Shown: positions 21,614 through 31,438, counted from the stretch's first letter. The stretch: 64,000 nucleotides of DNA from Solirubrobacteraceae bacterium (GCA_029263125.1 JAJCYD010000005.1:1-64000), one strand, 5' to 3'. Made by a program: numbers and translations. The notes: generated from the sequence alone by a model not told the origin.

Positions 21614-21955
21614 CGTCGGCGGCAGGCCGTTCGGACGCCGTGAGCGCGATGACGTCACCGCGATCGATCGGCCGGCTGGACTCCCGCTTCATCGCGATCA
21701 GGTCGTCGCGACCCGCGACGGCGACCTCGATGGCTCCCAGCTCGATGACGAGTGCTCGCTCGGCGCGGCGCGAACCTCGAGCGACTCGCCGAGCACGAAC
21801 AGCAGCCGTTGCAGCGTCGCGACGGTTGGCGACAGCTGGCCGCGCTCCAGGCGGCTGAGTGCCGTCTGCGTCGTCCCGGCCCGCAGGGCGAGTTGAGCCT
21901 GCGTGAGCCCATGCGCGACGCGGCGCTCGCGGATCAGGCGGCCAGCATCAGACAT
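21606..21955 (-). pseudogene. XRE regulator with out-of-frame nucleotidyltransferase tail
   Basis: The start is a clear XRE helix-turn-helix (GRLIRERRVAHGLTQAQLAL through LSRLERGQLSPTVATLQRLL). After ESLEVRA the open frame becomes meaningless. In another frame from about 21765 to the stop at 21606 the sequence reads RALVIELGAIEVAVAGRDDL, then IAMKRESSRPIDRGDVIALT, the usual tail of MNT/AbiEii-like nucleotidyltransferases. The catalytic GS...DxD core is missing between them. I infer a HTH-nucleotidyltransferase gene with an internal deletion and frameshift. Confidence 0.6.
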
Positions 21956-21987
21956 GCCCGACAACATCGCCGATCCGGTATGCGCGC

Positions 21988-23067
21988 TCAGCCCTCGCCG
22001 GCCAGCCGCCCCTTCAATCCTTCAATAACGTCCACGGGCGTGGGATCCACACCGCGCAGCACGGCGCTGTACAGCGACACGAGGTCGCCGAGCAGCACGA
22101 GCGAGAACACGCGCTCGACGGCGGTCACCCCGCGCGACGCGACGACATGCGTGGAGCTCGCCTGCTCGGCGACCAGCTCGCGTGTCAGCGCGATGCGCTC
22201 CTTGACACGCGGATGGGTGTCCGCGTCGTCGAAGAACACCGCCGCGAAACGACCGAACGACGACGCGCCCTGCCAGCCGACGATCTCGTTGTGGTCAAGC
22301 TCGGGAAGCTCGTGCGAGAAGGCGGGGATCTTCGCGTTCTCGTTGAACTGCGTCTTCCAGCGATAGGCGATCGGCTCGGTCAGGCCCGAGCCCGCGATGA
22401 CCGGCACGCTGCCGGCGAGCGCCCGCGCGAGCGCCTTGGACTCGCAGTCCTCCGCGCCATCGGCGCCCCATTCCACGACGAGCTGCTCGAGGTGGTCGGC
22501 CGCGACGTCCAGCTCGGCGCCCATCCTCGGGCCCGCGCCGCACAGACCCGCGACCTCCAGCGCCGCGACCGTCATGTACGCGACGGCCGCCCGCGGCTGA
22601 AACCCGCCGGCGACCGGGATCACCGGCACGCCGTCGGCGCGTGCGAGCTCGGCCAGGCGGCCTCCGCTGGTGACCGCGACGCGCCGAGCGCCGAGCGCTC
22701 CCGCCGCCTCATAGCAGGCGAGCGTCTCCTCGGTATTGCCCGAGTAGGAGGCGCACAGCACCGTCGTGTCGGGGGTCGTCCACGCCGGCAGGCCGTACGT
22801 GCGGGCCGAGAGGATCGGCCGCGACGCATGGTCGCCGAGCATCGCCCGCGCGAGCAGGCCGCCCATCCCCGACCCGCCCATGCCCGCCACGATCAGCCCG
22901 CCCGGCGAGTCCCATGGCGACAGCTGCGCGGACTCGACCTTCCACATCGCATCGCGAACCTGCTCGGGCAGGCCGACGATGTCCGCCAGCAGGTCGGACG
23001 TGTCGATCATCGCGATCGATGCCGCATCCAGCCCTTGCTCGGTCGTGCTAGAAGGCGAGGCCGCCAT
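21988..23067 (-). CDS. Bifunctional phosphoglucose/phosphomannose isomerase
   Basis: 359 residues from ATG 23067, which overlaps the upstream gene by 20 bases. It has two SIS domains. The phosphosugar loop is GMGGSGMGG at 62-70 and the second is SYSGNTEETL. The catalytic region HELPELDHNEIVGW and C-terminal VDVIEGLKGRL match the archaeal-type PGI/PMI family. It would interconvert fructose-6-P with glucose-6-P and mannose-6-P, feeding the nucleotide-sugar enzymes beside it. Confidence 0.88.
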   Translation of the reverse strand: MAASPSSTTEQGLDAASIAMIDTSDLLADIVGLPEQVRDAMWKVESAQLSPWDSPGGLIVAGMGGSGMGGLLARAMLGDHASRPILSARTYGLPAWTTPDTTVLCASYSGNTEETLACYEAAGALGARRVAVTSGGRLAELARADGVPVIPVAGGFQPRAAVAYMTVAALEVAGLCGAGPRMGAELDVAADHLEQLVVEWGADGAEDCESKALARALAGSVPVIAGSGLTEPIAYRWKTQFNENAKIPAFSHELPELDHNEIVGWQGASSFGRFAAVFFDDADTHPRVKERIALTRELVAEQASSTHVVASRGVTAVERVFSLVLLGDLVSLYSAVLRGVDPTPVDVIEGLKGRLAGEG

Positions 23068-24154
23068 CGGGTACCTCCATGCCGGGGAACACTCGTGCGC
23101 CGCGAGACACGACGTTGTCGGCGCCGATACTGACACCTTCGCCGATCATCGCCCCGTCGGTGACCTGCGTGCGGTCGCCGATGAGCGCCCCGGGGCACAC
23201 GATGCAGTCTCGCAGCACGCACTCCTCACCGATGCTCGCGCCGCGCAGCACGACGCTGCGCTGCACCGTCGAGCCGGCGCCGATGCTGACGCCCTCGGCG
23301 AGCACCGCCAGACCGCCGACGTTCGCGCCGGCGGCGATCCGCGCGGCGCGCTCGACGACGGCGGGCGGGACGACGCGCCCAGCCACCTCGGCGGACGGGT
23401 CGACGTCGAGGAACTCGTCCCCCAGCCGCTCGGCGACGTCGGTTCGCACCTTGCCCTCGAGGATGTCGAAGGTGACCTGCAGGTAGCGCGCCGGCGTGCC
23501 GATGTCGATCCAGTAGGCGCTGTCGTCGACGAACCCGTAGAGCCCGTCGTCGACGAGCCGGGGCCAGACCCGCCGTTCGATCGAGACCTTCTCGTCGGGC
23601 GGGATGAGATCGAGCACGGAGCGCTCCAGCACGTACGCGCCGGCCGAGATGAGGTTCGTGTCCAGCTCCGCATCCGGCGAGGGCTTCTCGAGGAACTCCT
23701 CGACGGACTGGTCGGCTCGCAGGCGCACGAGGCCGTAGCTGGAGGGATCGGGCACCGGCACGAGCGCGAGCGTCCCGGTGGCGCCGGTCGCCTCGTGCTG
23801 GGCGATCTGCGCGCTGAGGTCCAGATCGGTGAGCACGTCGCCGTTGAGCATCAGGAATCGATCGTCGAGCAGCTCCTCGGCGAACTTCAGCGCGCCCGCC
23901 GTGCCGCGCGGCTCTGGCTCCTCGACGAAGCGCAGGCGGATGTTCAGCTGCGAGCCGTCGCCGAGCACCTCACGCACGCCTGTCGCGAGAAAGCCACAGG
24001 ACATGATCACGTCGTCGACGCCGTGGCGGCGCAGCCACTGCAGCATGTAGACGATCAGCGGGCGGTCGACGAGCGGCACGACCGTCTTGGGCACCGAGGA
24101 GGTCAGCGGCCGCAGGCGCGTCCCCTCCCCGCCCACGAGGATCACCGCCTGCAT
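23048..24154 (-). CDS. NDP-sugar pyrophosphorylase (mannose-1-P guanylyltransferase-like)
   Basis: 368 residues. The N-terminal nucleotidyltransferase domain starts with VILVGGEGTRLRPLTSSVPK and has LNGDVLTDLDL and EKP motifs. The C-terminal third is a left-handed beta-helix with hexapeptide repeats (GAGSTVQ, GASIGEE, GALIGDR, GVSIGAD). This layout fits GDP-mannose or dTDP/UDP-glucose pyrophosphorylases; substrate choice cannot be fixed here, but the PGI/PMI neighbour favours mannose-1-P. Confidence 0.85.
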   Translation of the reverse strand: MQAVILVGGEGTRLRPLTSSVPKTVVPLVDRPLIVYMLQWLRRHGVDDVIMSCGFLATGVREVLGDGSQLNIRLRFVEEPEPRGTAGALKFAEELLDDRFLMLNGDVLTDLDLSAQIAQHEATGATGTLALVPVPDPSSYGLVRLRADQSVEEFLEKPSPDAELDTNLISAGAYVLERSVLDLIPPDEKVSIERRVWPRLVDDGLYGFVDDSAYWIDIGTPARYLQVTFDILEGKVRTDVAERLGDEFLDVDPSAEVAGRVVPPAVVERAARIAAGANVGGLAVLAEGVSIGAGSTVQRSVVLRGASIGEECVLRDCIVCPGALIGDRTQVTDGAMIGEGVSIGADNVVSRGARVFPGMEVPDGGLAF

Positions 24155-24173
24155 CGGGTGCGGTTCCTCACCA

Positions 24174-25481
24174 TCAGGCGATCGCGGTCAGCGCCCCGCG
24201 CCCGATGCCCTCGTAGGTCAGGCCCGCGGCGCGGACCGCGTCCGCGTCGAGGGCGTTGCGGCCGTCGAGCACGAGCGTGCCGGCCATCAGGTCGGCGACC
24301 TGCCGCCAATCCAGCTGCGCGAACTCGTCCCACTCGGTGACCAGCACGACCGCGTCGGCGCCCTGCACCGCGTCCAGCGCGTCGGTGGCGAAATGCACGC
24401 CTCGGATCAGCTGGCGGGCCTCCTCCTCGGCGATCGGGTCATAGACGCGAACCTTGGCGCCGTCGGCCTGCAGGCGGGCGCTGAGCACGAGTGACGATGC
24501 CTCGCGCATGTCGTCGGTGTTGGGCTTGAACGCGAGTCCCAACAAACAGACCGTGCGGCCGACGAGGGAACCGAGGTGCTTCTGCAGCTTGCCGATGACG
24601 CGCCGCTTCTGCAGCTCGTTGACCTCGATGACCGCGTTGAGCAGCTGGAAGTGGTAGCCGGAGTTTCCAGCCAGCTGCTTGAGCGCGTTGACATCCTTGG
24701 GAAAGCAGCTGCCGCCGAAGCCAATGCCCGCCTGCAGGAACTTCGGACCGATGCGGTCGTCCAGGCCCATGCCACGGGCGACCTCGATGACGTCCGAGCC
24801 CGTCTCCTCGCAGACGTTGGCGATCTCGTTGATGAACGAGATCTTCGTGGCGAGAAAGGCGTTGGAGGCGAGCTTGACCATCTCCGCGGAAGCGATGTCG
24901 GTGCGCACCAGCGGGGCGTCCAGTGGCGCGTAGAGCTCGACGACGGCGTCACCTGCCCAGTCGCCCTCGTCGCCGATGACGACGCGATCGGGATCCAGGA
25001 AGTCCTTGACCGCCGAGCCCTCCTTGAGGAACTCCGGGCATGAGACGTAGGAGAGGCTCTGCTTGCCGCTCTCGGCGAGCACCCGCTTGATCGACGCCCC
25101 CGTCCCGGCGGGCACCGTCGACTTCATGACCAGCGCGTGCCGATCGGACGCGGGAATCGCGTCGACGACCGCGCGCACGGCGCTGAGGTCCGCGTCCCCG
25201 GAGTACGTCGGGGGCGTGCCGACCGCGACGAAGAGCAGCCGAGCATGCTCGAGCGCGTCGGCGATCTGCGTCGAGAAGTGCAGGCGCTCGCGGTTGGCCT
25301 GCACCATCTCCTCCAGGCCGGGCTCGTAGATCGGGATCTCGCCCGCCTTCAGGCGAGCGACCTTGTCGGCGTCGATGTCGATGCAGAAGACGTCGCTGCC
25401 GAGATGCGCGAAGCCGGCGGCGGTGACGAGGCCCACGTACCCGGTGCCGATGACGCCGATCGGTTGGCGGTTGTCGCCCAT
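24174..25481 (-). CDS. ugd: UDP-glucose 6-dehydrogenase
   Basis: 435 residues. It oxidises UDP-glucose to UDP-glucuronate with two NAD+. The Rossmann motif is IGTGYVGLVTAAGF near residue 10, ESTVPAGT-like KSTVPAGTGA follows, and the catalytic cysteine is in GFGGSCFPKDVNAL. The C-terminal domain has LGLAFKPNTDDMREASS. Its substrate comes from the uridylyltransferase encoded at 14654-16042. It is in line with the LCP and pyrophosphorylase genes in what is probably one envelope-polymer operon. Confidence 0.95.
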   Translation of the reverse strand: MGDNRQPIGVIGTGYVGLVTAAGFAHLGSDVFCIDIDADKVARLKAGEIPIYEPGLEEMVQANRERLHFSTQIADALEHARLLFVAVGTPPTYSGDADLSAVRAVVDAIPASDRHALVMKSTVPAGTGASIKRVLAESGKQSLSYVSCPEFLKEGSAVKDFLDPDRVVIGDEGDWAGDAVVELYAPLDAPLVRTDIASAEMVKLASNAFLATKISFINEIANVCEETGSDVIEVARGMGLDDRIGPKFLQAGIGFGGSCFPKDVNALKQLAGNSGYHFQLLNAVIEVNELQKRRVIGKLQKHLGSLVGRTVCLLGLAFKPNTDDMREASSLVLSARLQADGAKVRVYDPIAEEEARQLIRGVHFATDALDAVQGADAVVLVTEWDEFAQLDWRQVADLMAGTLVLDGRNALDADAVRAAGLTYEGIGRGALTAIA

Positions 25482-25517
25482 GCGGCGGCCACCCTATCTG
25501 CCGCTGACGGCCGGCGA

Positions 25518-27005
25518 CTACTGGCCGATGCGCTGAAGCGAGCCCGCGATGCCCATCATCTGGTTGTTGGTGAGCACCTGAGAGAGCGTGTTGGAGACCC
25601 AGTACACGGCTCGTGGCGTCTCCCAGGCGATCAGGCGGATCTTGCTGCCGTCGAAGTAGCGCTTGTAGGTGCGCTTGCGGAGGATGACCTCGTCGGTCGG
25701 GTTGTCGAGGATCGGCGCCGCCTTCCAGGTCGTGCCCTGCACGCCGTAGTACTGGCCGACCTCGTCGCCTCCCAGCGAGAAGACGATGCGGTAGGCGCGG
25801 TAGCGATTCTTGTTGCGGTCGAAGATCTCATAGGAACGCGGGCTGGCGGTCTTGACGTAGCCGCCGCGGCCCATGCGCACCCTGGGGAAGTAGACGGGCA
25901 ACCCGAGTCGGCCGATGCGCGCGTCCATCGGCAGCACCGTGTCCTCGCCCTCCCGCTTGGCCTCGATCAACCCGGGCGCGAGGGTCTTGCGCTTCTTGAT
26001 CTTGCGCTTCTTGTTCTTGGCCTTCCCGTCGGACCTGGTGCTGCCGCGCACCTCGACGAACCGCTTGACGGTCTTCGCGAGGCTCTCGGGCGAGATCTCC
26101 AGGAAGGTGCCGCTGGAGGTGTCCTTTGCCGGGAAGGGGATCTCGCGCAGCGGGGTCTTGGACGCCTCGAAGGCGAGCTTCAGCAGCCGGAAGATCGCCT
26201 CGGTGTTCTTCTCGGAGATGTCCGTCTGCGTGTAGCGCCCGAAGATCTTCAGCAGGCCCTCGCGATCGCCGAAGAGCTTGCCCAGCCCGAACTGCTGCTT
26301 GGCCTGGCGCAGGAACTCCTGCTGGCGAGCGGCGCGGACGAGGTCCGAGTCGGAGTGGCGGTGGCGCACGTAGTCCAGCCCGTCCTGCCCGCAGAGCTTC
26401 TGATAGCCGGGCTTGAGGTCGATCGTCGCGTAGTTCTCACCGCGCGAGTTGTCGTTGAAGTAGCGGCGATCGATCTCCGCGTAGACGCAGCCAAGCCGGT
26501 TGACCGCGCGGCTGAAGCCCCCGAAGTTCACGTTGACGACGTGGTGGATCGGGATGCCCAGCAGCGCGCGAACCGTGCGGACGGTGAGCTTCGGCCCCCC
26601 GTTGGCGTAGGCCTCGTTGATCTTCCTGGTCCCGACCCCGGGGATCTGCACCTTCAGATCGCGCGGCAGCGACATGATCGCCGTCGCCTTCTTGTCGGGA
26701 TCCAGGCGCACGACGATGATCGTGTCCGACCGCACCGACGCGCCCTTGCCGTCGGCGAAGCGCTTGTCGGAGCCCAGCAGCAGGATCGTCTGCGGCTGCC
26801 CCGGAGGAACGTCGTCGAGCACGTTGGCGATCCCGGCGATCGGATCGGACTGCGACTGAAAGAAGTTCACGTCCTGCTTGACCTCCAGCAGCACGGCGCT
26901 GGATACGGCGCCGGCCGTCAGCAGCACGATCACCAGCGCGGCGAGCGCGAAGCGCTTGCCCATCTGCAGGCCAAGGCGCGGGGGCTCCTCCTCGTAGACG
27001 CTCAC
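25518..27005 (-). CDS. LytR-CpsA-Psr family wall-polymer transferase
   Basis: 495 residues from a GTG start. There is a short cytoplasmic start, one membrane anchor (LAALVIVLLTAGAVSSAVLL, about 20-40) and an extracellular LCP domain. The domain has ILLLGSDKR, RSDTIIVVRLD, IMSLPRDLKVQIPGVG, KINEAYANGG and DYVRHRHSDSDLVRAARQQEF, with Arg and Asp residues of the lipid-phosphate site. The C-terminal 200 residues are a lysine-rich linker and a further domain not known to me. It would link anionic or surface glycans to peptidoglycan. Confidence 0.9.
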   Translation of the reverse strand: MSVYEEEPPRLGLQMGKRFALAALVIVLLTAGAVSSAVLLEVKQDVNFFQSQSDPIAGIANVLDDVPPGQPQTILLLGSDKRFADGKGASVRSDTIIVVRLDPDKKATAIMSLPRDLKVQIPGVGTRKINEAYANGGPKLTVRTVRALLGIPIHHVVNVNFGGFSRAVNRLGCVYAEIDRRYFNDNSRGENYATIDLKPGYQKLCGQDGLDYVRHRHSDSDLVRAARQQEFLRQAKQQFGLGKLFGDREGLLKIFGRYTQTDISEKNTEAIFRLLKLAFEASKTPLREIPFPAKDTSSGTFLEISPESLAKTVKRFVEVRGSTRSDGKAKNKKRKIKKRKTLAPGLIEAKREGEDTVLPMDARIGRLGLPVYFPRVRMGRGGYVKTASPRSYEIFDRNKNRYRAYRIVFSLGGDEVGQYYGVQGTTWKAAPILDNPTDEVILRKRTYKRYFDGSKIRLIAWETPRAVYWVSNTLSQVLTNNQMMGIAGSLQRIGQ

Positions 27006-27015
27006 CGACGCACGC

Positions 27016-28143
27016 CTACAGGCCGCCCTCGACCGCGCGCAGCGGCGCCGGTTCGACGACGCCGCCCGCCAGCCAGGCCGGCAGCTCGTTGACGAAGTCG
27101 CCGAGGGCGCGGCGGTAGCGGCGCAGCGATTCGATCGAGACCCACTCCTGCGGCCCGTGGTGGCCCGCGCCGATCGGCCCGAACTCGACGGCGGGGATCC
27201 CCGCCTCCAGGAAGGAGATCGCATCCGATGCGCCGTCGCGACCCACCGACAGCGCCTCGCCGTCCAGGGACTTCGAGACGGCGTCGCGCAGCGCGCGAAC
27301 GTAGGGGTTCGAACGCGAGACGTGCGCCGGCGCGCGCTGGAAGGTGTTGACGATCCGCACGTCGGGCAACGAGCGGATGTCGGCGAGGATCTCGCCGGGG
27401 TCCTGGTTTGGCAGGTAGCGAATGTCGACGTCCATGCTGCAGAGATCGGGCACCTTGTTGAAGGCGTCCCCGCCATCGATTCGGGCGACGTTGATCGACG
27501 GCCGGTCGAAGAGCTCGGAGGACTCCCGGCTGAATCCTAGGGTCTCGATGCGACGAAAGACGTCGTATGCCTTGAGGATCGCGTTGTCGCCGAGCCACGG
27601 CGTGGAGCCGTGCGCGGCGATCCCGGAGACCTCGACGCGGACCGCGAGCACGCCCTTGGCCTGCACCCCGATGTGCAGGTCGGTCGGCTCACCGGTGATC
27701 GCAAAGTCTGCGCGCAACCCCTCCTCGACGAGCGCCTCGGTGCAACGATGCTCGACGTTCTCGGACTCCTCGTCGGGGACGCAGATCAGGCGCACGCGCA
27801 CCTGGCGATTGGCCGCCACGTCGTGGACGGCGCACATCATCGCCGCCAGGCCGCCCTTCATGTCGTAGGCGCCGCGGCCGATCAGCCGGTCTCCCTCGAT
27901 GCGCGGCGTGAACTGGTCGGCGTGCGCCGGCACGACGTCGATGTGGCCGTGCAGGATCACCGACGGGCCGCCGGCCGGCCCGACGTCGGCGATGACCACC
28001 GGCAGACCCCCGAACTCGCGCCCCTGGATCGGGATCTCGCGCGCCTCCAGCCAGCCCCTGACGAAGCCGACGGCTGCGCGCAGACCATCGCCGGTGGACG
28101 TGTCATAGGTCATCAGGCGCTCGGCCAGAACCCGCTCGTCCAT
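27016..28143 (-). CDS. M20-family metallopeptidase (ArgE/DapE-like)
   Basis: 375 residues from ATG 28143. Zinc ligands are visible in LHGHIDVVPA, GRGAYDMKGG, CVPDEESEN and the C-terminal GPIGAGHHGPQEWV. The lid dimerisation domain is in the middle (GVLAVRVEVSGIAAHGSTPW). This family includes acetylornithine deacetylase and succinyl-diaminopimelate desuccinylase, and the exact substrate cannot be read from sequence. It is ten bases upstream of the LCP gene, suggesting co-transcription. Confidence 0.88.
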   Translation of the reverse strand: MDERVLAERLMTYDTSTGDGLRAAVGFVRGWLEAREIPIQGREFGGLPVVIADVGPAGGPSVILHGHIDVVPAHADQFTPRIEGDRLIGRGAYDMKGGLAAMMCAVHDVAANRQVRVRLICVPDEESENVEHRCTEALVEEGLRADFAITGEPTDLHIGVQAKGVLAVRVEVSGIAAHGSTPWLGDNAILKAYDVFRRIETLGFSRESSELFDRPSINVARIDGGDAFNKVPDLCSMDVDIRYLPNQDPGEILADIRSLPDVRIVNTFQRAPAHVSRSNPYVRALRDAVSKSLDGEALSVGRDGASDAISFLEAGIPAVEFGPIGAGHHGPQEWVSIESLRRYRRALGDFVNELPAWLAGGVVEPAPLRAVEGGL

Positions 28144-28197
28144 CCGGAGAGGGTAGCTCGCCAAGACCGTCGCCTGCGGCGGGTAGCGTTGCGCACC

Positions 28198-29292
28198 GTG
28201 TCCGCGCGCATCGTGCTCTTCGGGTCCACCGGCTTCACGGGCGAGCTGACGGCTCGCGCACTCATCGCTCGCGGCGCCCGCCCGCTGCTGGTCGGCCGCG
28301 ACGCCTCCCGCGTCGGCGCCCTGGCCGCCGAGTTGGATGCCGACTGCGCGGTCGCCGATGCGGCGGCGCCCGGTGCGGCGTCGGAGCTGGCGGCGCTGCT
28401 GAGCCCCGGCGACGTGCTGGTGTCGACGGTCGGGCCGTTCGTACGCTGGGGCGAGCCCGCCGTGCGAGCCGCCGTCGCGGCCGGTGCGCATTACCTCGAC
28501 TCGACGGGCGAGCCGCGGTTCATCAGAGCGGTGTTCGAGCGCCACGGCGCGGCGGCGCGCGACGCCGGCTGCGCGGTGCTGACGGCGATGGGCTACGACT
28601 ACGTGCCGGGCAACCTCGCCGCCGACCTGGTGCTGCGCGAGGCCGGCGCGGACGCCGTGCGCGTCGACGTCGGCTACTTCGTCGACGGCGACCGCGCCGG
28701 CCAGTTCAGCGGCGGAACGCGCGCGTCGGCCGCGGGAATGCTCGCCGAGCCCGCCTATGCGTTCGCCGGCGGGCGCCTCGTCAGCCGGTCCAACGCCCGT
28801 CACGTGCGTCACTTCGACGGCGCGCCGGCGGTCTCGATCGGCGCGACCGAGCAGTTCACGCTCCCGGCCACCCATCCGTCGCTGCGCGACGTCGGCGTCT
28901 GGCTCGGCTGGTTCGGGCATGCCTCACGGCCGCTGCAGTTGCTGTCCGGCGCGACGGCGCTGGCCACGCGAGCGCCGGGCGTGCGCTGGGCGCTGACGAC
29001 GTCCGCCGCGCGCATGGTGCGCGGCTCGACCGGCGGTCCGGACGCGCTCACACGCGCGCGCGCGCGGTCGCGGATCGTCGCGGTCGCCAGCGATGGCGCC
29101 GGCGGCGAGCTTGCGACCGTGCGCCTCGCCGGGTCCAGCCCGTATGACTTCACCGCCGAGATGCTGGCGTGGGCGGCGATGCGCGCCGCCGACGGCCATG
29201 TGTCTGGCAGCGGCGCCCTCGGGCCCGTCCAGGCCTTCGGTCACGACGAGCTCGAGCGCGGCGCGGCCGATGCGGGGATCTGCCGATGCTGA
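28198..29292 (+). CDS. Saccharopine dehydrogenase-like / trans-acting enoyl reductase family protein
   Basis: 364 residues from a GTG start. The Rossmann loop FGSTGFTGELTARAL at the N-terminus and the STVGPFVRWGEPAV and MGYDYVPGNLAADL segments match the family that includes the mycobacterial trans-acting enoyl reductase Rv2953. It is translationally coupled to the MmpL gene downstream (start inside its last codons). That pairing mirrors lipid synthesis and export loci of mycobacteria, so a role in modifying an exported lipid is inferred. Confidence 0.8.
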   Translation: MSARIVLFGSTGFTGELTARALIARGARPLLVGRDASRVGALAAELDADCAVADAAAPGAASELAALLSPGDVLVSTVGPFVRWGEPAVRAAVAAGAHYLDSTGEPRFIRAVFERHGAAARDAGCAVLTAMGYDYVPGNLAADLVLREAGADAVRVDVGYFVDGDRAGQFSGGTRASAAGMLAEPAYAFAGGRLVSRSNARHVRHFDGAPAVSIGATEQFTLPATHPSLRDVGVWLGWFGHASRPLQLLSGATALATRAPGVRWALTTSAARMVRGSTGGPDALTRARARSRIVAVASDGAGGELATVRLAGSSPYDFTAEMLAWAAMRAADGHVSGSGALGPVQAFGHDELERGAADAGICRC

Positions 29293-31427
29293 CGCGCCTG
29301 GCGCATCGCCTCGCCAACCGCCCGCGGCGCGTGCTGATCGCCGCGGTGGCGTTCCTGGCGGTGGCCGTCGTCGCGGGCACCCCGGTCGCCGGGCTGCTGT
29401 CGGCCGGCAACGCCGACGACTTCGTCGACCCCGCAGCCGAGAGCCTCGTGACCTCCCAGCGGCTCGAGCGGGCCCTGGGACGGACCCTGAGCCCGGCCGT
29501 GATCGTGCTCGTGCCGACCGCCGGGCCGGTGACCGGCGCGGCCGGACGGCGCAAGGTGCAGGGGGTCGTCGACGTGTTGCGCGACGACCGGGCGGTCGTC
29601 CGCGTGGACTCCGTGCTCGACGGTGAGCCCAAGGCGCGGTCGCCAGCCGAGCAGTCCAGTCCGCTGATCGCGCGCGATCGGCGGGCGACATACGTGCTCG
29701 CCTTCCTGCGCACCGACGTCGCGCAGACGGCGGCCGGCGAGCGCATCAGCGACGAGCTGGCCGGCGTCCCCGGCGTCGTCGTGGGCGGCTACGCCGTGGC
29801 GGTGCCGGAGGTCTCAGACCAGGTCTCCGAGGACCTCGCGCGCGCGGAGATGCTCGCCTTCCCGCTGCTGTTTCTGCTCTCGCTGGTGATCTTCCGCGGC
29901 GCCGTCGCGGCGCTGCTGCCGCTGTTCGTCGGCCTGCTGACGATCATGGGGACGTTCCTCGGACTGCGGATCGTCAACGAGGGCCTGCTGCTGTCGATCT
30001 TCGCGCTGAACCTCACGATCGGCCTCGGTCTCGGGCTGGCGATCGACTACTCGCTGTTCGTGCTGTCGCGATATCGCGAGGAGATGGAGCACCTCGGACC
30101 GGGGCGCGACGCGCTCGTGCGGACCCTCCAGACAGCGGGACGCACGGTCGTCTTCAGCTCGCTGACGGTCGCGGCGGCGATGCTGTCGCTGCTCGTCTTC
30201 CCAGCGCGCTTCTTGTATTCGATGGGGATCGCCGGCGCGATCGCCGCCGTCATCGCGGGGATCGTCGCGCTGACGGCGCTGCCCGCGCTGCTGTACGTGC
30301 TCGGCGACCGCGTCAACGCGCTCGCTCCCGCCCGCCTGCGCCACCGCGAGGTCATCACCGAGCGCGGCTTCTTCTACCGGCTCTCGCGCCTGGTGATGCG
30401 CAGGCCGGCGACGATCGCGCTGGTGACCGCAGCGGTGCTGATCGCCGCCGGGCTGCCGTTCCTGCGGGTCGAGTTCACGGGCGTCGACGCCAGCGTGCTG
30501 CCCGACAGCTCCAACGCGAAGATCGTCGACAGCGCGCTGCGCAACGATTTCCCGCCCGGCCCGACCTCACCGCTGATCGTCGCCGTCAGCGCGCCGCGCT
30601 CGAGTACGAGCGCGCTCGCGGACTACGCCGGCCGGCTCGCCGAGCGAGACGGCGTCGCGGGCGTCGCGGCGCCGGCGTACCTCGGCGGCCAGACGTGGCT
30701 GGTGACGCTCACGCCCGATCGGCCCGCGCTCGACGACCGCTCGCTGAAGCTCGTCGATTCCGTGCGCGACGGCCCGGCGCCGGGTGCCGTCGCGGTCGCC
30801 GGCGAGTCCGCGCGCTTCGTCGATCAGCTGTCGAGCTTCGGCGGGCGTCTGCCGCTCGCGCTCGCGCTGCTCGGGCTGACGACGCTCGTGATCCTCTTCG
30901 CGATGACCGGCTCGGTCGTCCTGCCCTTGAAGGCCCTCCTCATGAACGTGCTCGGCCTGAGCGCGGCGTTCGGCCTGCTCGTGCTGATCTTCCAGGACGG
31001 GCGGCTGAAGGGGCTACTCGACTACTCGTCCTCCGGAGGGCTGGAGGTGACCCAGCCGATCGTGCTGCTGGCGATCGCCTTCGGGTTGAGCACCGACTAC
31101 GGCGTCTTCCTGCTCACCCGCATCAAGGAGGCGCGCGACGCGGGCGCGAGCAACGACGAGGCCGTCGCCATCGGGCTGCAGCGCACCGGGCGGATCGTGA
31201 CGGCGGCGGCGCTGCTGCTGTGCATCGCGATCGGCGCGTTTGCGACCTCGCAGATCGTCTTCGTCAAGCAGGTCGGTCTCGGGACCGCGATGGCCGTGAT
31301 GATCGACGCGACGATCGTCCGCGCGCTGCTGGTGCCCTCGCTGATGAAGCTGCTCGGCGAACGCAACTGGTGGGCGCCGGGCCCGCTGCGCCGACTGCAC
31401 GAGCGCCTGCGCTTCGGCGACGGCTGA
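29286..31427 (+). CDS. MmpL/RND-family transporter
   Basis: 713 residues with twelve predicted membrane segments in two halves. Each half has an extracytoplasmic loop after the first span and a sterol-sensing-like helix bundle; FALNLTIGLGLGLAIDYSLFVLSRYREEM and VLLAIAFGLSTDYGVFLLTR carry the paired GLAIDY and GLSTDY motifs for proton relay. It is shorter than mycobacterial MmpL3. It overlaps the preceding gene by seven bases. Likely substrate: a lipid or hydrophobic compound. Confidence 0.92.
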   Translation: MLTRLAHRLANRPRRVLIAAVAFLAVAVVAGTPVAGLLSAGNADDFVDPAAESLVTSQRLERALGRTLSPAVIVLVPTAGPVTGAAGRRKVQGVVDVLRDDRAVVRVDSVLDGEPKARSPAEQSSPLIARDRRATYVLAFLRTDVAQTAAGERISDELAGVPGVVVGGYAVAVPEVSDQVSEDLARAEMLAFPLLFLLSLVIFRGAVAALLPLFVGLLTIMGTFLGLRIVNEGLLLSIFALNLTIGLGLGLAIDYSLFVLSRYREEMEHLGPGRDALVRTLQTAGRTVVFSSLTVAAAMLSLLVFPARFLYSMGIAGAIAAVIAGIVALTALPALLYVLGDRVNALAPARLRHREVITERGFFYRLSRLVMRRPATIALVTAAVLIAAGLPFLRVEFTGVDASVLPDSSNAKIVDSALRNDFPPGPTSPLIVAVSAPRSSTSALADYAGRLAERDGVAGVAAPAYLGGQTWLVTLTPDRPALDDRSLKLVDSVRDGPAPGAVAVAGESARFVDQLSSFGGRLPLALALLGLTTLVILFAMTGSVVLPLKALLMNVLGLSAAFGLLVLIFQDGRLKGLLDYSSSGGLEVTQPIVLLAIAFGLSTDYGVFLLTRIKEARDAGASNDEAVAIGLQRTGRIVTAAALLLCIAIGAFATSQIVFVKQVGLGTAMAVMIDATIVRALLVPSLMKLLGERNWWAPGPLRRLHERLRFGDG

Positions 31428-31438
31428 CAGCGGCGCGG

